Assembly: GCA_029582155.1 (NCBI GenBank)
Contig: CM055895.1
Coordinates: 53,473,250 to 53,537,249, forward strand
Source of the DNA: Panopea generosa
Taxonomy: Eukaryota > Mollusca > Bivalvia > Adapedonta > Hiatellidae
DNA length: 64,000 bases
Direction: 5' to 3'
Under the pieces are notes generated by a model, which did not search any database, was not told the DNA's origin, and saw only the letters and a program-made list of their open reading frames with translations. Every line of letters starts with the position of its first letter. Within the stretch, counting starts at the first letter, position 1. Below are positions 22,983 through 35,520 of the stretch, piece after piece. Both the position numbers and the translations under genes were made by a program.

Positions 22983-24408
22983 GTGAGTGTAGGAACATGA
23001 CCATTTGTACAGATGCAGATTTCATAATAAGATTCTTTATCAGTCTCCCATCTAATAAGTAAACATTCCCAGGATGTTGCAGACAATAGGCTGAGATACT
23101 TTTTCCTTCCCTGAAAATGGCATTTTTTCCATCATTTCTTTTTTCCCCAAAAGAAACAAAATAATTTCCCAGAATTCTATTACAGAGACAGGATGTATTA
23201 CATAGAACAAACATAACTGCTTGGTGAGAATTCTCTCTGGAACTTAATCAATAAAACATTTTTCTCTTCGCTTACTTCTGATTCCATTTCCATAAAACAG
23301 TTACTGCACTTCTGAGAGTTCTCCCAGAGAAATCAATACAACAATAAATTAAAAAATAAGATGAAAGTAGGATGTTCCAATACTTAGTTTAGTTTTGGTT
23401 ACAAACAGAAACAATATCCTTGTTGGTCACCTGAGAGGTTATCTGTTACAGGTGATTAGTGTTATACTATTGTAATGTATTCAGCATGTATAGTATAAAA
23501 CATGTATTGCATGTATCTGATTAAATATTACACTTATGGGGGTCTAAAACAATACCCCACCTTCACTTAAGCGCAATTAACTGCTTATCTATGGTGGACA
23601 TTTTGTCTGTGTCTCTGTCCCTTTCTCTATGCCTCTGTCTTCTATTGACAGTCTGTCTCTCATCGCTGTTTCACACATAAAATCCATGCTATAATCAAAC
23701 AAAATATTTTATCAAACATTTCTCCTGCAGTTATTTAGATTCAACTAATGCATAATGCATTGTGGCTCATGCATGTAGTAAGAAGCGACAATTTGAGTAA
23801 TACAATAGAATCTGCTGAAATTCTGCAGTTCTGCAGGTATTAAGGTTCTATGTTCATTCTGCATATTCATTTGTTGGTGTATTTTTGTTTAAATCTGTAT
23901 GTAAATTTGTTGTTTTAAACCTTGAATCTTCCTTCCTGTTGGCGTCAAATAACCTATAATGTGTTGGTACGCCGTAAAACCCCATCCATTCATTCATTAA
24001 CTTTTCTTGGTGAAGTCCACATTCTCTGCAAACCACATGTACTACAGTTGGTTACCAAGATCCAAGATGACAGAGTAAATTGTTTAATAGATATCATAGA
24101 ATATCATGTTTGTCTCTTGTCAATGTGTTGCACCTCCAGGGTTCTCTGGTACCGAGTGGTATTAGGTACAGTCCCAGGATCACTTACCCCAATTTTCTGT
24201 GGTCATTGGTTCCAGCCTAGCTTGGTTCTAACACTTTGTGTGAGAGAACTGCCAGTTATTTGTGTGGAAGAACAGTAGTTCTTCTCACGTCTTGGGTAGT
24301 TTACTGTCAATAAAACCGGAAATGCCATGTACACTTAGTCTAGTAGCTTGTAACATAGTGAGATTTAAAACACTTTATTCCTAACAAAAAAAAACAACCT
24401 AAAACCTT

Positions 24409-24554
24409 TAGGCCATAATAAATAAATTGCTAGATTGTCACCCCCGCCTGCCTCCTAATTTTCATGCTGCCCTGACCCTTTTAATTTTCATGAAAAAAAA
24501 AAAAAAAAGAAAAAAAAATGTAGAATCCTCCCCACTCCCCTTACTAACGGCCTT
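24409..24554. mobile_element. Degraded MITE-like element, same family as 30842 and 61147
   Basis: The left end 'taggccataataaataaatt' plus 'gctagattgtcaccc' matches the terminal inverted repeat seen at 30842-31000 and 61147-61267. The right end ('ttactaacggcctta') is only partly complementary. An A-rich stretch lies inside. Confidence 0.5.
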
Positions 24555-25296
24555 AAGATATCTGTCATGCTTTGTTAATTGGTTAAAATGCTTCTAAAAG
24601 TCAACAGTGATGATATTTGCAATGGCACCCTTATGATGGGGATTTCTTATATGTCATATTCACATATTTAGATCAATATCTTATTTTTTTCTGTATATTT
24701 TCAAAATATTTACACTTGATGAGCTAAAATGAAGGAATGTGGTTTATTTATTGGAATTCGAAAGTGTGAGATCGTTTTCGTAATAGGACGAGACAATGAC
24801 TCAGTAAATCAATATGAACGATGAGTCAACTTGGCACAACCACTCACTGTATAATAACATGACAATTGTTGAAGGAGAATGCTGAATTTAAAATCCCACG
24901 CATGATATTGATCTGCATGTGCAGCGATGTGTGTGTACACTAAGGCGAAATGCTGTTAAACAGATAAGGCAAATCAATAGAATGATTGCAACAAATGTAT
25001 TTCACTTTAGTCTGCGAGACTGCAAGTACAGGAAATCAATTATTTTTGTATATGAAATCTAAAAGTGAACAATAGTATGCAGACTTGTGTTTTGTCTAGA
25101 AATGGATCCTGGTTGGAGGATGCTGAACTGACCAACATGTCACCATTAATTTAAAACAAAAAAAAGTAAATAAAAATAATTCGAGATTAATTTTTCATGT
25201 CATTATACGCTGATAGGAATTTTATTAACTGTATGAAGAAAAGTAAATACAATTTTATCAATGCTGTGTGTCCCTTTATATGTTTGGCTAAGCATT

Positions 25297-25575
25297 TGTT
25301 GGCTAGCTCAGTTAGAAGCATGTCTACCTATCAATCCAGCGGTCACGAGTTCAACTCCTCAGCAGACAACAGTCTCTAATGATTGATCTGTGGCATTGTG
25401 TCTCATTGTCATTCATCTCTCACCGCAGATTCAATTGGGAAAATTATGAGTTGCATGCGGAAATCTTTTTGTTTGGGTAATGGTTAACCATTTAGAATCC
25501 CAGGAAGGAATTGTTAGGTGAACTGATCATCTGTAAGCCCTCAATGGCATCAACCTGATGCTAGATACTCAAACC
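25297..25575 (+). repeat. SINE-like repeat, family S2
   Basis: The head 'ttggctagctcagttagaag' contains an A-box-like TAGCTCAG, and 'cacgagttcaactcc' is the B-box. The body has 'aatgattgatctgtggcatt', 'tctcaccgcagattcaattg' and 'taagccctcaatggcatcaa'. It is a second copy with both promoter boxes traceable. Confidence 0.75.
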
Positions 25576-26037
25576 AATAAAGGTTAATAAGTGAAACTGC
25601 TTATCTTGGAGCTTAGGTTTATAAATCATATGATTTATATCATTCTCATTCTAAAACTAAGAGTCCTGCGTAATTTAAGTATTTCTCGTGCCGCGATCGA
25701 GCAAGCAATTTGCTGAAAATCAATAGTATTACTTAATGAAATTAAAAATCTCTTGAAATATCCATACTTCTGTCTTGGGAAAAGATTGAAAAGAAACGAA
25801 GAAATGTAATTTATTTTGTCTATGAAGACAGTTTGCAAGAATTGAATAACTTGTATTTGTCTATGAAGACACACAAAGTTTGCGAGAATTGATAAACTTA
25901 AATTTGCCTATGAGGACAGACACAATGTTTAAAAATTTGAATAATTTGCTGATAAAATAAATTACTTTTGGAATTTGTACATTAAAAATAATTTAGTTGC
26001 TTAGACTAGGCAGTAGTTACAAAAGTCAAGAACTTGT

Positions 26038-26370
26038 ATAGAGAAGAAAAAGTAACTGACTCACACAAAATCTCGCGAAATCACGTTTTCAAATATCATG
26101 ATTTCCATTCATTTCAGAAATACAAATCAAAATTCTTTGTTTTTACAATGGACTTCTACAAAAAGAGACAATTCCCAGCAAATTGTGTTTAAAATTCTTG
26201 AAGAACTTATGATTACAAAATTTGTATATGGCAACAGTTACTGAAAAATCAAGGAACGTACTTGAAATTTTATTTCAAACTGCAATATTGTGAGTTCAAG
26301 ATCATTTTGTTTGTTTAAAACATTATTAAACATCTGAGACTGCATACATACACCTTACATTTTTATGTAA
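26038..26370. repeat. Dispersed repeat, copy 1 of a pair (partner at 46160)
   Basis: It shares with 46160-46388 the ordered blocks 'cacacaaaatctcgc', 'gaaatacaaatcaaaattct', 'gtttaaaacatta' with 'aaacatct' and 'ccttacattt'. No coding capacity or terminal repeats were seen, so the class is unknown. Confidence 0.65.
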
Positions 26371-27162
26371 AAGAAATCAGTTGCCTGTGAAGTTTGAATG
26401 ATTAATTTGCTAAATTATCAATTCTTCGCATGCTATTTTATCAACATATAATTGAGAGATGCAAGTTTACTATCCTTCTATATAAGTCCTTGACGCAGTA
26501 TGTTATATTGGTGATTTTTTTGTATGCTTAACAATATAAATTTATGTTAGCAATTACTAAACAGTTTAAAACTATCATAAACTGCCACCAACATTATATG
26601 CGATTCATAAAATCTCTTAACTCATTTCCTAATGGAGCAAATGAATTTACATAAAGCATAATGTTAGGAGGTTTGTAAATGAGGTAATGCCAATATATAT
26701 TGAGTGTTGTTTATGGGTAAAACAAATAGTCGTTAGGCTGTTTATTTTGCAGTAAACAGATAATAAACTGAAGTGTATGTTGAAGTATGTTCAGGGAAGT
26801 AGAATGGGGGAATATGATTAGCTTTGTTTTCAAGTTACTCAAACTTAAATAGTGTTACACATGGCAGACAAGCTGCTTCATTGAAGATCTAGGAATTAAT
26901 TAATCAAGAATAGCATTACTGTTGCTTTGTACAGAGTGTTAGGCATCTCCCATGTGTGTGTCATGTCCATTTGATCATATTTTGTTTTTAAAAAAATCAT
27001 TCGGTAATTAATTAATTCATTCATTCTTTTAATTTTCGTTAATTATTTAATTAGTATTTGATTAATGATCAAATGGTCCTAAGCTTCCTCACAATCAGCA
27101 GTGATGCTGTTCTCACCCGGAACCACCCACGGTAGGAATGTTGGAATAGTCGGATATTTGAC

Positions 27163-27550
27163 ATCAGCATCAGGGGAACTCTCAATGTGGGATGTAGCAT
27201 CCTAACAGCATCAGCGGAACTCTCAATGTGGGATGTAACATCCTAACAGCATCAGGGGAACTCTCAATGTGGGATGTAGCATCCTAACAGCATCAGGGGA
27301 ACTCTCAATGTGGGATGTAGCATCTTAACAGCATCAGGGGAACTCTCAATGTGGGATGTAGCATCCTAACAGCATCAGCGGAACTCTCAATGTGGGATGT
27401 AGCACCCTAACAGCATCAGGGGAACTCTCAATGTGGGATGTAGCACCCTAACAGCATCAGCGGAACTCTCAATGTAGGATCTAACATCCTAACAGCATCA
27501 GGGGAACTCTCAATGTAGAATGTAGCATCCTAACAGCATCAGCGGAAACT
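27163..27550. repeat. Minisatellite, 41-bp unit, about 9 copies
   Basis: The unit is 'agcatcaggggaactctcaa' plus 'tgtgggatgtagcatcctaa' plus 'c'. Copies differ at single bases (agggg/agcgg, gcatcc/gcaccc), mostly in alternating pairs. Confidence 0.95.
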
Positions 27551-28571
27551 CTAATTGCGTTATACATTCATTGTTTACTTGTATATCAAAATAAAAACCA
27601 GAGTTCACATGTTCATTATTGACTACAAATTGTATCCAGCTATATAAATATACAGTAAAACACACATACTATAATAACAATCAAAAACTATGGCACATTA
27701 CAGAAGTGAGTAAAAATTAGTTTTTAACTGTTAAAGAGATAATGTTTGGATGTAAGTAACCATTGCCAGATGTTAACTGTGGCTATTAATATCAGAATGA
27801 TTTTACTTGTGAAACATTTATCAATAAGATATCGTTGCCAATAAAGGAGACATTTTGTGAGAGAGGAATAAATTGTGGATGTAGATGAACATTTTAATTG
27901 ACTAAGAGATTTTTATGTTCCCAGATGGGCAAGCGTATAACTGCCACTTTGTCCGAGTATGCATCCCCCTGTCTGAAACATAACTTTAAAAGTACTGAAT
28001 CTACACTTGGAACATAGATAGATGGTAAAGTGTGGAAGTACATTGCCAAAGAACCATAACACTGTATTGAAAATAACAATATTATCTCCCTTCTGTACTT
28101 TATTTATGTTTATTTTTTACTTTTCTAAAAAAATATCTACTGACTAAGGCACTGTTCAAGGAGCATCCATTGGTTATACGAAACCTTTTTCTTTGTTATG
28201 TCTTAATAGTATTGCACTTCTGCTGTTATATTCATCTGTCTATTAGACTGCCAGAGGTAGATAATCAGTTATTTCAGCAAATTGAAACTTGGGGATACTA
28301 GATAACAGGAAGTTGACATACACACAATATCACTGCATTTTAACCATTTTATTTTTCTAGGAGTTATGCCCCTTTTCTATATTTCATTTTTACTACATAG
28401 TTTTATAATTATGCAGATTCCATTGTCATTCAGACTCCTACATTTTTGCTTCAATTCATGTAAACTTTGTGGTATTCTACACATGAAGACTTAGTGGACA
28501 TGTACATATTCTCAAGACACTTATCAGATAATTTAATGAGTTTTTCCCCTTTCAAATTTGACTTATTTTGT

Positions 28572-28728
28572 CATAGGTTCGAGTCCCGCTCACTCCAAAA
28601 ACTTTATGTGAGAAAGTTTGCCTGTTACTTGTGGAGGGGACAGTGGTTAAACTCAGATTTATTTTGAGGTCTTCCTCCACCAATAAAAGCTAGATGGTCC
28701 ATATATAACCTGAAATGTGTTTTCCCAG
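28572..28728 (+). repeat. SINE-like repeat, family S1, with B-box
   Basis: 'cataggttcgagtcccgctc' holds a near-perfect polymerase III B-box (GGTTCGAGTCC). Then come 'aaaactttatgtgagaaagt', 'ggggacagtggttaaactca', 'aggtcttcctccaccaataa' and 'atataacctgaaatgtgttt'. The A-box head is missing or diverged. Confidence 0.75.
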
Positions 28729-29435
28729 GGATCTAAATTGAACAAATTTCTTCATTTATTTTAGAACTGTTAAGAAACATTTTTTCAACCATATATTTTG
28801 CTGGATACCCGTTAATGTTCTGTTATCTCCAAGGTTATCTGTCCAATCATTACACCTGATATCATATATATGTTTATACATATTTAATCTGAAGCACTAA
28901 AGTATATAGGTTCAAAAATCAGATTAAAACTGAAATAAAATTAATTTCAATTTTTCATCTGGCAGAGATAGCTAGATGTGTGTGCTTTTTTTTTTTTTTT
29001 AAAAATCAACCACTGGGAGTGTATCTTTTTATGTTTGACTCTGCGATAAACACCTGTAGTTTTGTTTTTTATTTCCATTGAGATTATATTCATTTGAATA
29101 TCTGTGATAAGTTTTGTTTATGTTTATTAATGTTACTGACTTTAGATTGATATTGTGCCCCCTGCACACTGTTTTGCAGAAGTGGTTATCTGTCCCAGGA
29201 GAATTGAACTCATGTTTTCGGAACATCAAAACCACCAATTATCATGATTGGCTGAATAAGTTGCATTTTATGCACTCTGGTATCTTTCAGTTAATAATAT
29301 CAGTCGGACTAAAACAAATTTTATGATTTTTTTTTTTAACAACTTGTTCTGTGAATGACAAATTTTGTAAAATATTTAGAGGTTGAAAAAGAAGTGTAGC
29401 AGTGCAATATAGAAGGATATAGAAGCTGTATGCTA

Positions 29436-30210
29436 TTGCAATACTGAGGGGGATTGAATCTTTATGCATTTGTAATACCAAAGGAGATTGAAGCTTTATG
29501 CTATTGTAATACCGAGAAAGGTTGAAGCTTTATGCTATTGTAATACCCAAGGAGATTGAAGTTTTTTGCAATTGTAATAATAAGGGAGATTAAAGATTTA
29601 TGCTGTTGTAAACCGAGAAAGGTTGAAGCTTTATGCTAGTGTAATACCCAGGGAGATTGAAGTTTAATGCTATTGTAATACTGAGAAAGATTGAAACTTT
29701 ATGCTATTGTGATACCCATGGAGATTGAAGTTTTATGCTATTGTAATATCAAGGGAGATTGAAGCTTTATGATATTGTAATACCAGGGGAGAGTGAAGAT
29801 TTATGCTATTGTAATATGGAGCTCAAAACTTTATGCTATTGTAATACTGAGAGAGATTGTAGCTTTATGCTATTGTAATAGAGGGAGATTGCATCTTAAT
29901 GCTATTGTAATACCAAGAAAGCTTAAAGTTGTATGCTGTTGTAATACCCAGAGAGATTGGAGCTTTATGCAGTTGTAATACAGAGGGAGATTGAAGCTTT
30001 ATGCTGTTGTAATACAGAGAGACATTGAAGCTTTATGCTATTGTTATACAGAGAGACATTGAATCTTTATGTTATTGTAATACCATGGAGATTGAAGCTT
30101 TATGCTGTTGTAATACCGAGAAAGATTGAATCTTTATGCTATTGTAATACACAGGGAGATTGAAGCTTTATTCTATTGTAATACCAAGAGAGATTGAAGC
30201 TTTTTGCTTG
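29436..30210. repeat. Minisatellite, about 36-bp unit, about 21 copies
   Basis: The unit is 'gagattgaagctttatgcta' plus 'ttgtaataccaaggga'. Copies are more diverged than in the other arrays, with small indels, so this array looks older. It ends about 115 bp upstream of the probable microexon. Confidence 0.9.
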
Positions 30211-30327
30211 AGACTCAAATTGTAATATCAGTTGCTATGTGAGTATTGGCCCATGTTGACATGTAATTGTAAGAATTATTCAATTATTAAGACAATGTAT
30301 TGATCTGATATTTCTCATTTCACTCAG

Positions 30328-30360
30328 CAGAGCAGTGGCCTAGTCAATGATACTACTAAG
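30328..30360 (+). CDS. ANK: Probable ankyrin microexon between ANK repeats 6 and 7 (33 or 30 nt, NAGNAG acceptor)
   Basis: 'tttctcatttcactcag' precedes a tandem CAGCAG, and the segment ends at AAG|GTTTGT. It reads QSSGLVNDTTK from the first AG, or SSGLVNDTTK from the second (start 30331). Both choices keep phase 0 with exon 5 (...LNTK) and exon 6 (SGFTPLH...). Vertebrate ANK2/ANK3 splice a short alternative insert, MMVNRTTE, at exactly this point, just before [14 protein letters not shown], and LVNDTTK aligns with MVNRTTE (V, N, T, T identical). The GTTTGT donor looks weak, but the certain exons 10, 13 and 17 use the same one. Position, phase and peptide all agree, so I consider it real and probably alternatively spliced. 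Confidence 0.75.
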
Positions 30361-30841
30361 GTTTGTACTTGCTGTATTGTTGTGATGTGACCTTGATGTG
30401 ACTTTCACATGTAATGACCTTCACCTTCTGCTTTATAGTTTTATTTCAGGGCGTTCCCTTGCCTAAACCAGGCAGAGCCACATTTCATGTTTAGTTGTTT
30501 CTTGTTTCATTATATTTTTTTTTTACCTTAATATTGATTTAGTTATTAGTCCCTTGCCAATGTAAAATGCAAATTTTTGTTTAACTGTTAAAGTCATGAC
30601 CCTTAAACTTTAAAAATCTGTTTATAATTATATAATAAAAATTATGTCAAATTCTTAATCCAGAACTAGCTGAGGGTTTCGTTGATGAAAAACAAACCAT
30701 TGCTCTATCGAAAACTCTTACTAGATTGCTATTTCATTTGTCAATTTTGGCCAACTATAATGTCCATTGTTTGAGATTTACATGGTTTATTCACTAATTG
30801 CTTAACAGAATTAAAAAAAACACTAAAGTTTCACAATGTCT

Positions 30842-31000
30842 AATAAGGCAATTATAAATTAATTGCTAGATTTGAATTTAAATTTTTCTAAAAAAAGCTG
30901 CCGGTCTGGGATTTTTTTTATTTAATTTTTGTTGTTTTTTTAGGTGTTTATGGGGTGGGTGGGGATGATAATCTAGCAATTAATTTATTATGGCCTTATT
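30842..31000. mobile_element. MITE-like element with 29-bp terminal inverted repeats
   Basis: The left end 'aataaggcaattataaatta' plus 'attgctaga' and the right end 'tctagcaattaatttattat' plus 'ggccttatt' are reverse complements with few mismatches. The middle is T-rich and non-coding. Two relatives (24409, 61147) share 'attgctagat', so this is a family of small non-autonomous DNA elements. No target-site duplication could be fixed with confidence. Confidence 0.75.
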
Positions 31001-32126
31001 TGCAAAAAGAATCTATAGGCTCTTCAGTTTCATTTTTATGAATTTTACAGCAGGTAGGGGACATGACTGTATTGTCAGCAATACCTTTTCTGGTTAAAGA
31101 ATGTAAAAAAACATACCAGCCATTGACTGCTTGACTGGATCTCCTGTTAGCTTGATAATATTTAATGTCTTGTTTAGTTTTAATTATTTGCTGTTTGTTT
31201 ATGCTATTTATTTACTATGAAGCATTTTAATTTTATTGTTTGCTTTTAAATCATTGCATGATTTTGTTTATTGGCAGTTTGGAGCGATGTAATCATTAAC
31301 CTCAGTTTGTTATTATTATTATTATTACTTTAAAGTATTGTGTGGAAATATTTACCTGGAACTCACTAATCTGTGCCAATAAGTTTGGGCATTTAAAGGC
31401 CTTTACAACAGCTTTTTTTTTAACCTATACTTTGCTGATTTAGTAATGTATTAGGATAGTTTAATTTAACACCATTATCACTATTTATGATCAAATAACG
31501 AAAATTAATTTACAGATTTTACACAGAATAATCAGATATATTGTGATGTTTCATTTAAAATCCTCAGCTTATTTTGATGGACAGTTGCAGTTACATTTCC
31601 AGTGTAATTTTTGTTAATTTCAAAGGGGCTCACGTAAATTTCAGGGAGGGGATTGGGGTACCAGTACCAGTTAAAAATATTTTTTTCACAATTTTCACTG
31701 AAAAAGATACCAGTAAAATGTTTTTCATAATTTTCACTGAACAAAAATATCAGGAAATCTGGTGGTGAATTATAGACCACCTCCTGTTTTATTATACTTA
31801 GTCATTACAATCAGCTGACATGCTATACCATTGTGATGCTAGAGGGATTGTTGCCATGGATTCCACATAACCTTAAGTTGTTGGTGGAAATGAAATTTAA
31901 TTCATTAAAATTGTCATACAGACATTATAACAAATTACAGTAGTTAAGTGATTTTTAATTATATTATATAAATATTTTCCCCTCCTTTCTGGGGCCAAAG
32001 TTGAACCGTATTCCTCTCCCCAACACATGTTTATTTCCTCCAATGTAAGTAAAAATTTACCTTAAAAAAACCCAACAACTATTAGTTTAAAAAAACACAA
32101 AACTGGGATGTCGACCTGTAAACTGT

Positions 32127-32360
32127 TTTAACACTACTCCATTGATACACGTTTTCCCGCACCAATCACAGAAAGCCTTTGAAAACAGTGCAGGAAGAGT
32201 TAAGATTGCTTGTCACGAGCAATCTGAACACTTCCTGCACTGTTTTCCACTCTGTCAGTTAATATAAACATAATTCACCCATTGCTGATACATGGCGAAT
32301 TAAGGCTTTCAATATTAGAGGTGTCCAAGGGCGTCTTTATGAAGTAAATGGTTAAACATA
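32127..32360. repeat. Dispersed repeat with internal 30-bp hairpin (partner at 36484)
   Basis: Shared blocks with 36484-36680 include 'gatacacgttttcccgcacc', 'cttcctgcactgttttccac' and 'ataattcacccattgctgat'. Inside this copy 'gaaaacagtgcaggaagagt' plus 'taagattgct' (about 32179) pairs with 'agcaatctgaacacttcctg' plus 'cactgttttc' (about 32218), a 30-bp stem with two mismatches and a short loop. Confidence 0.75.
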
Positions 32361-32963
32361 TAATCGCATTGTAGATTTGTAATCATTATCATCATTACTG
32401 AATATAGAGAGTTAATGTTGAACCATAGTCAATTTAGGGGATTGTAATACATTGGAATCCATGATGGCAGGTTTGAGTTATGTGCTCTGCTCCATGCTAC
32501 CCTAATTTATAGCGGAAACCTCTGTATAGCCTTGTCAGAAGGACTCCCCTTGTCTCTACTTTCTTTCAAACCGGTTGTAATCTACTTGTTCCTTGCTTAA
32601 GTTTGACAGTACCTGACCCATAACTGACTTGATTTAGAATTTGATTTGGGCGAGGCAGTGATTGTCAACAAGGGTGTGTGGGGCGGCAAACTGATGATTG
32701 TTTTGAGGATATAAACAATTAAAAGGGGGCATAAAACGTCTTTGGACAGTTTAGGACAGTGAATGCCATATCTTCATGTGGATTTTTTGTTAGTGTAGAT
32801 AAACTACCCCCTCACATCACCCACTCAAACACTTGGATCCTCGACTACACCTCCAGTGTTACGGGCATCAATGTCATCTGTACGGGAGTCTACCAGTAGT
32901 TAATTATCACATTTCATCTGGAATACTTTATTTACTTACTGTCATATCTTTTTTCTTAATTGG

Positions 32964-33062
32964 GTCCTCTGTGGCTAAATAGTCTATGGCACCATCTCAA
33001 GGTTACTTACCTCTCATCGCTGAGGTTGTAGGTTCGAGCAGAGCTCTGTCCAAAAACGTTAT
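32964..33062 (+). repeat. SINE-like repeat, family S1, head portion
   Basis: The head 'gtcctctgtggctaaatagt', then 'caccatctcaaggttactta' and 'gaggttgtaggttcgag' (B-box), matches the S1 head at 34989. It is cut off after 'ccaaaaacgttat'. Confidence 0.65.
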
Positions 33063-33779
33063 CAACAAAAATATATTTTCTAATTTAAAGACATTTTTAC
33101 CACTATTTATCATTATTTTGAAATAAGCATCGACATTGATGCTATGTAATAGAATCTGCATTATAACTTGCTTAAAATTTATGTTTGAATTTTTTTTTAT
33201 TACTTTCAATTTTTATAAAAAAGATACATTTTGTAGCCTGTTTTTCAGATTGTTACCTTGAATGAACTATATGGTTTATGGAATGAGTTTAGTGCCAAAC
33301 TATGGTATCTTATTCTAAATTGATAAGCAGATACAATTTTCTAGATTGTTGCAGACACAATTTTCTAGATTTTTGTTTCGATTGCACTTATATGGTTTAA
33401 AAGATTTCAGAATGGATTAAGTTCAATTCCAAACTATGGTATCGTATTTTGAATTTATTAACATATACAACTTTCTAGTTGTTGTCATTTTATTATACAC
33501 TATTATTGTTGAAGTTTTACACAGTGCAAAACCATGGTATCTTTATCTAAATTTATAAACAGATACCGTTGTTTCACATTGAACCCTGCAATGATACTAT
33601 TGTTAGAGATGGGTAGTCAGATTGATGTAGGCATGTTTATGTTGTCTTCCCTTGCAGGCGGCAGACTGAGCACATAACACCATTATTTTTATTATATGGT
33701 AGACATGGTAGATGGAAACTCGCACTTAGCTAGAATTAGTCTAGTCCATATAGGATTATATAATGTTAAATCCAGGATT

Positions 33780-33814
<35 letters not shown>

Positions 33815-34136
33815 TAACAAGCATACTCACCTACCTAAACACGAGTCACCAGCGTCTGAAACTTACATTAAAAGTGTGAGCGAATTTGTGTTTTTAACTG
33901 CTTAAGTGTATAAAATGCGGAATTTATGAATTGTTTGTAATAAAAAAAAAATCGCAACTAGCCTGATAAAATAAGGCTGGATAGACAGATTTTTTATTAT
34001 TTAGATGTCTGATGTGCTGTCTACAGCAGACACAAAATAGAAAATTGTCAAGACTCTTCAGAATAAAGTTCCTACTTGTATTATGCAAGTTTTGTATTTA
34101 CATCCTTTGTTATGTAAACTAAAAGTAGATCTTGCT

Positions 34137-34276
34137 TTGTGGTCTAAGATGCTATCTTGAGATCACTAACCTATCAACACTTAGGTCGCAGGTTCAAGTC
34201 CAGCTCGGTCCAAAAGCTTGCTGGTGAGAAAGCCTGCCAGTTACCTGCAAAGGGAAGGCGGTTATGCTCAGATTAA
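34137..34276 (+). repeat. SINE-like repeat, family S1
   Basis: 'tgtggtctaagatgctatct' and 'gagatcactaacctatcaac' lead to the B-box 'gcaggttcaagtcc', then 'ggtgagaaagcctgccagtt' and 'ggcggttatgctcagatta'. The family's 3' tail is missing. Confidence 0.65.
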
Positions 34277-34988
34277 TAATCATGAGTCAGAGGTCGTGAG
34301 ACAGAGGTCATGAAGTTCTGTATAGAAGATAACTAAACTGTCGTATACACGTTTTTGATCGGAAATCTGACAGAGTGTCCGTTCCAATAAAATCAACTCA
34401 ATGTAGACAATTATCATGTCTAAGCCTTACACATAGTTATACTGTACAAGAATGTAAGATTGTAATAAATTCTTCCCAAACAGCCCTTGTTATAGCTCTT
34501 TTATTTTTTATTACGAATTCTAAAATTAAAAATATTTGCTATTTAACTGATGCGCAGATTTCACCCCCAAAAATTATGAATGAAATAGTTGGTAGTACCT
34601 CTCAGTGATACAAACTGGCATACAGGAAGTAGATAGAGATTTATCTTTCTGAAGTAACACCGATTATATCAGAAATAGATAAATATTTTAGTTATCAGTA
34701 CAAGTTCATCATCTGTCTGTATGCTTGGTGTTTACCATTAGATATCTGTTACATATAGCTACTTGTTCTGTAACAGGTTAGAACTCATTGCAGCAGGTGG
34801 CTAAGATTATAAAAACCTAAAAATGATATCTAATAATAAACTGTATAACATAAATGATGGTAAGAAAATGTTGTTTTTGTTAAGATGAGTGAGAGATTGA
34901 CTTTATGATTGCAGTAGAATGAGTCATGCTTGCTGTATAAGATGTTACGTAATTGTTGCGTGTAATTGGAAGTGACATCAGATATAGC

Positions 34989-35150
34989 TCTTCCATGGCC
35001 AAGTGGTCTGTGGCGCCGCCTCAAGATCACTTTACCTGTCACTGCTAAGGTTGTAGGTTTTAAATCCCAATCGCTCCAAAAACTTTGTGAGAAAGTTTGC
35101 CAGTTTGTGAAGGGACAGTGGTTCTACTCAAATTCATTTTTCCTTCATTA
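34989..35150 (+). repeat. SINE-like repeat, family S1, with Leu/Ser-tRNA-like A-box
   Basis: The head 'ccatggccaagtggtctgtg' plus 'gcgccgcc' contains TGGCCAAGTGG, which fits the polymerase III A-box and looks like the 5' half of a leucine or serine tRNA (TGGCCGAGTGG in many). 'gaaggttgtaggttttaaat' is a decayed B-box region. 'actttgtgagaaagtttgcc' and 'agggacagtggttctactca' follow. It is the clearest clue to the family's tRNA origin. Confidence 0.75.
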
Positions 35151-35339
35151 GTATATCTCAGTTATTTCTGTTATGAACATGTAGAAATGGCTACCGGTAT
35201 GGAAGCATGCAGTGTGGTACTTGTTGGTGTCTTGCATTGCATTCTTCATAAATAATAAAATCTCAGCTTTTTTTATATATATTGTTAATAATTAAATATT
35301 GCAATAGGAAATAATATTAACTGTGTCATGTATTGTTTG

Positions 35340-35520
35340 AACTAAGTCATTTATCATTTCAATTTCAACATAGCCATGTATCATTTCAACGTAGCCATGT
35401 ATCATTTCAACTCCACAACATAACCATGTATAATTTCAACATAGCCATGTATCATTTCAACTTAGCCATGTATAATTTCATCATAGCCATGTAGTCATGT
35501 ATAGTTTCAGTTTAGCCATG
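35340..35520. repeat. Short tandem array, about 22-25-bp unit
   Basis: 'agccatgtatcatttcaac' recurs about seven times with irregular spacers. Confidence 0.8.

Larger units (their letters stand above)
22983..30327. other. Ankyrin intron 5 up to the microexon
   Basis: It contains an inverted-repeat element relic (24409-24554), an S2 copy (25297-25575), one member of a dispersed repeat pair (26038-26370), a 41-bp minisatellite (27163-27550), an S1 copy (28572-28728) and a 36-bp minisatellite (29436-30210). No other exon-like segment was recognised. Confidence 0.7.

Noticed and set aside
22870-23214. A minus-strand 114-codon open frame opposite exon 5
   Set aside because: It is the antisense shadow of conserved ankyrin codons and runs into intron.
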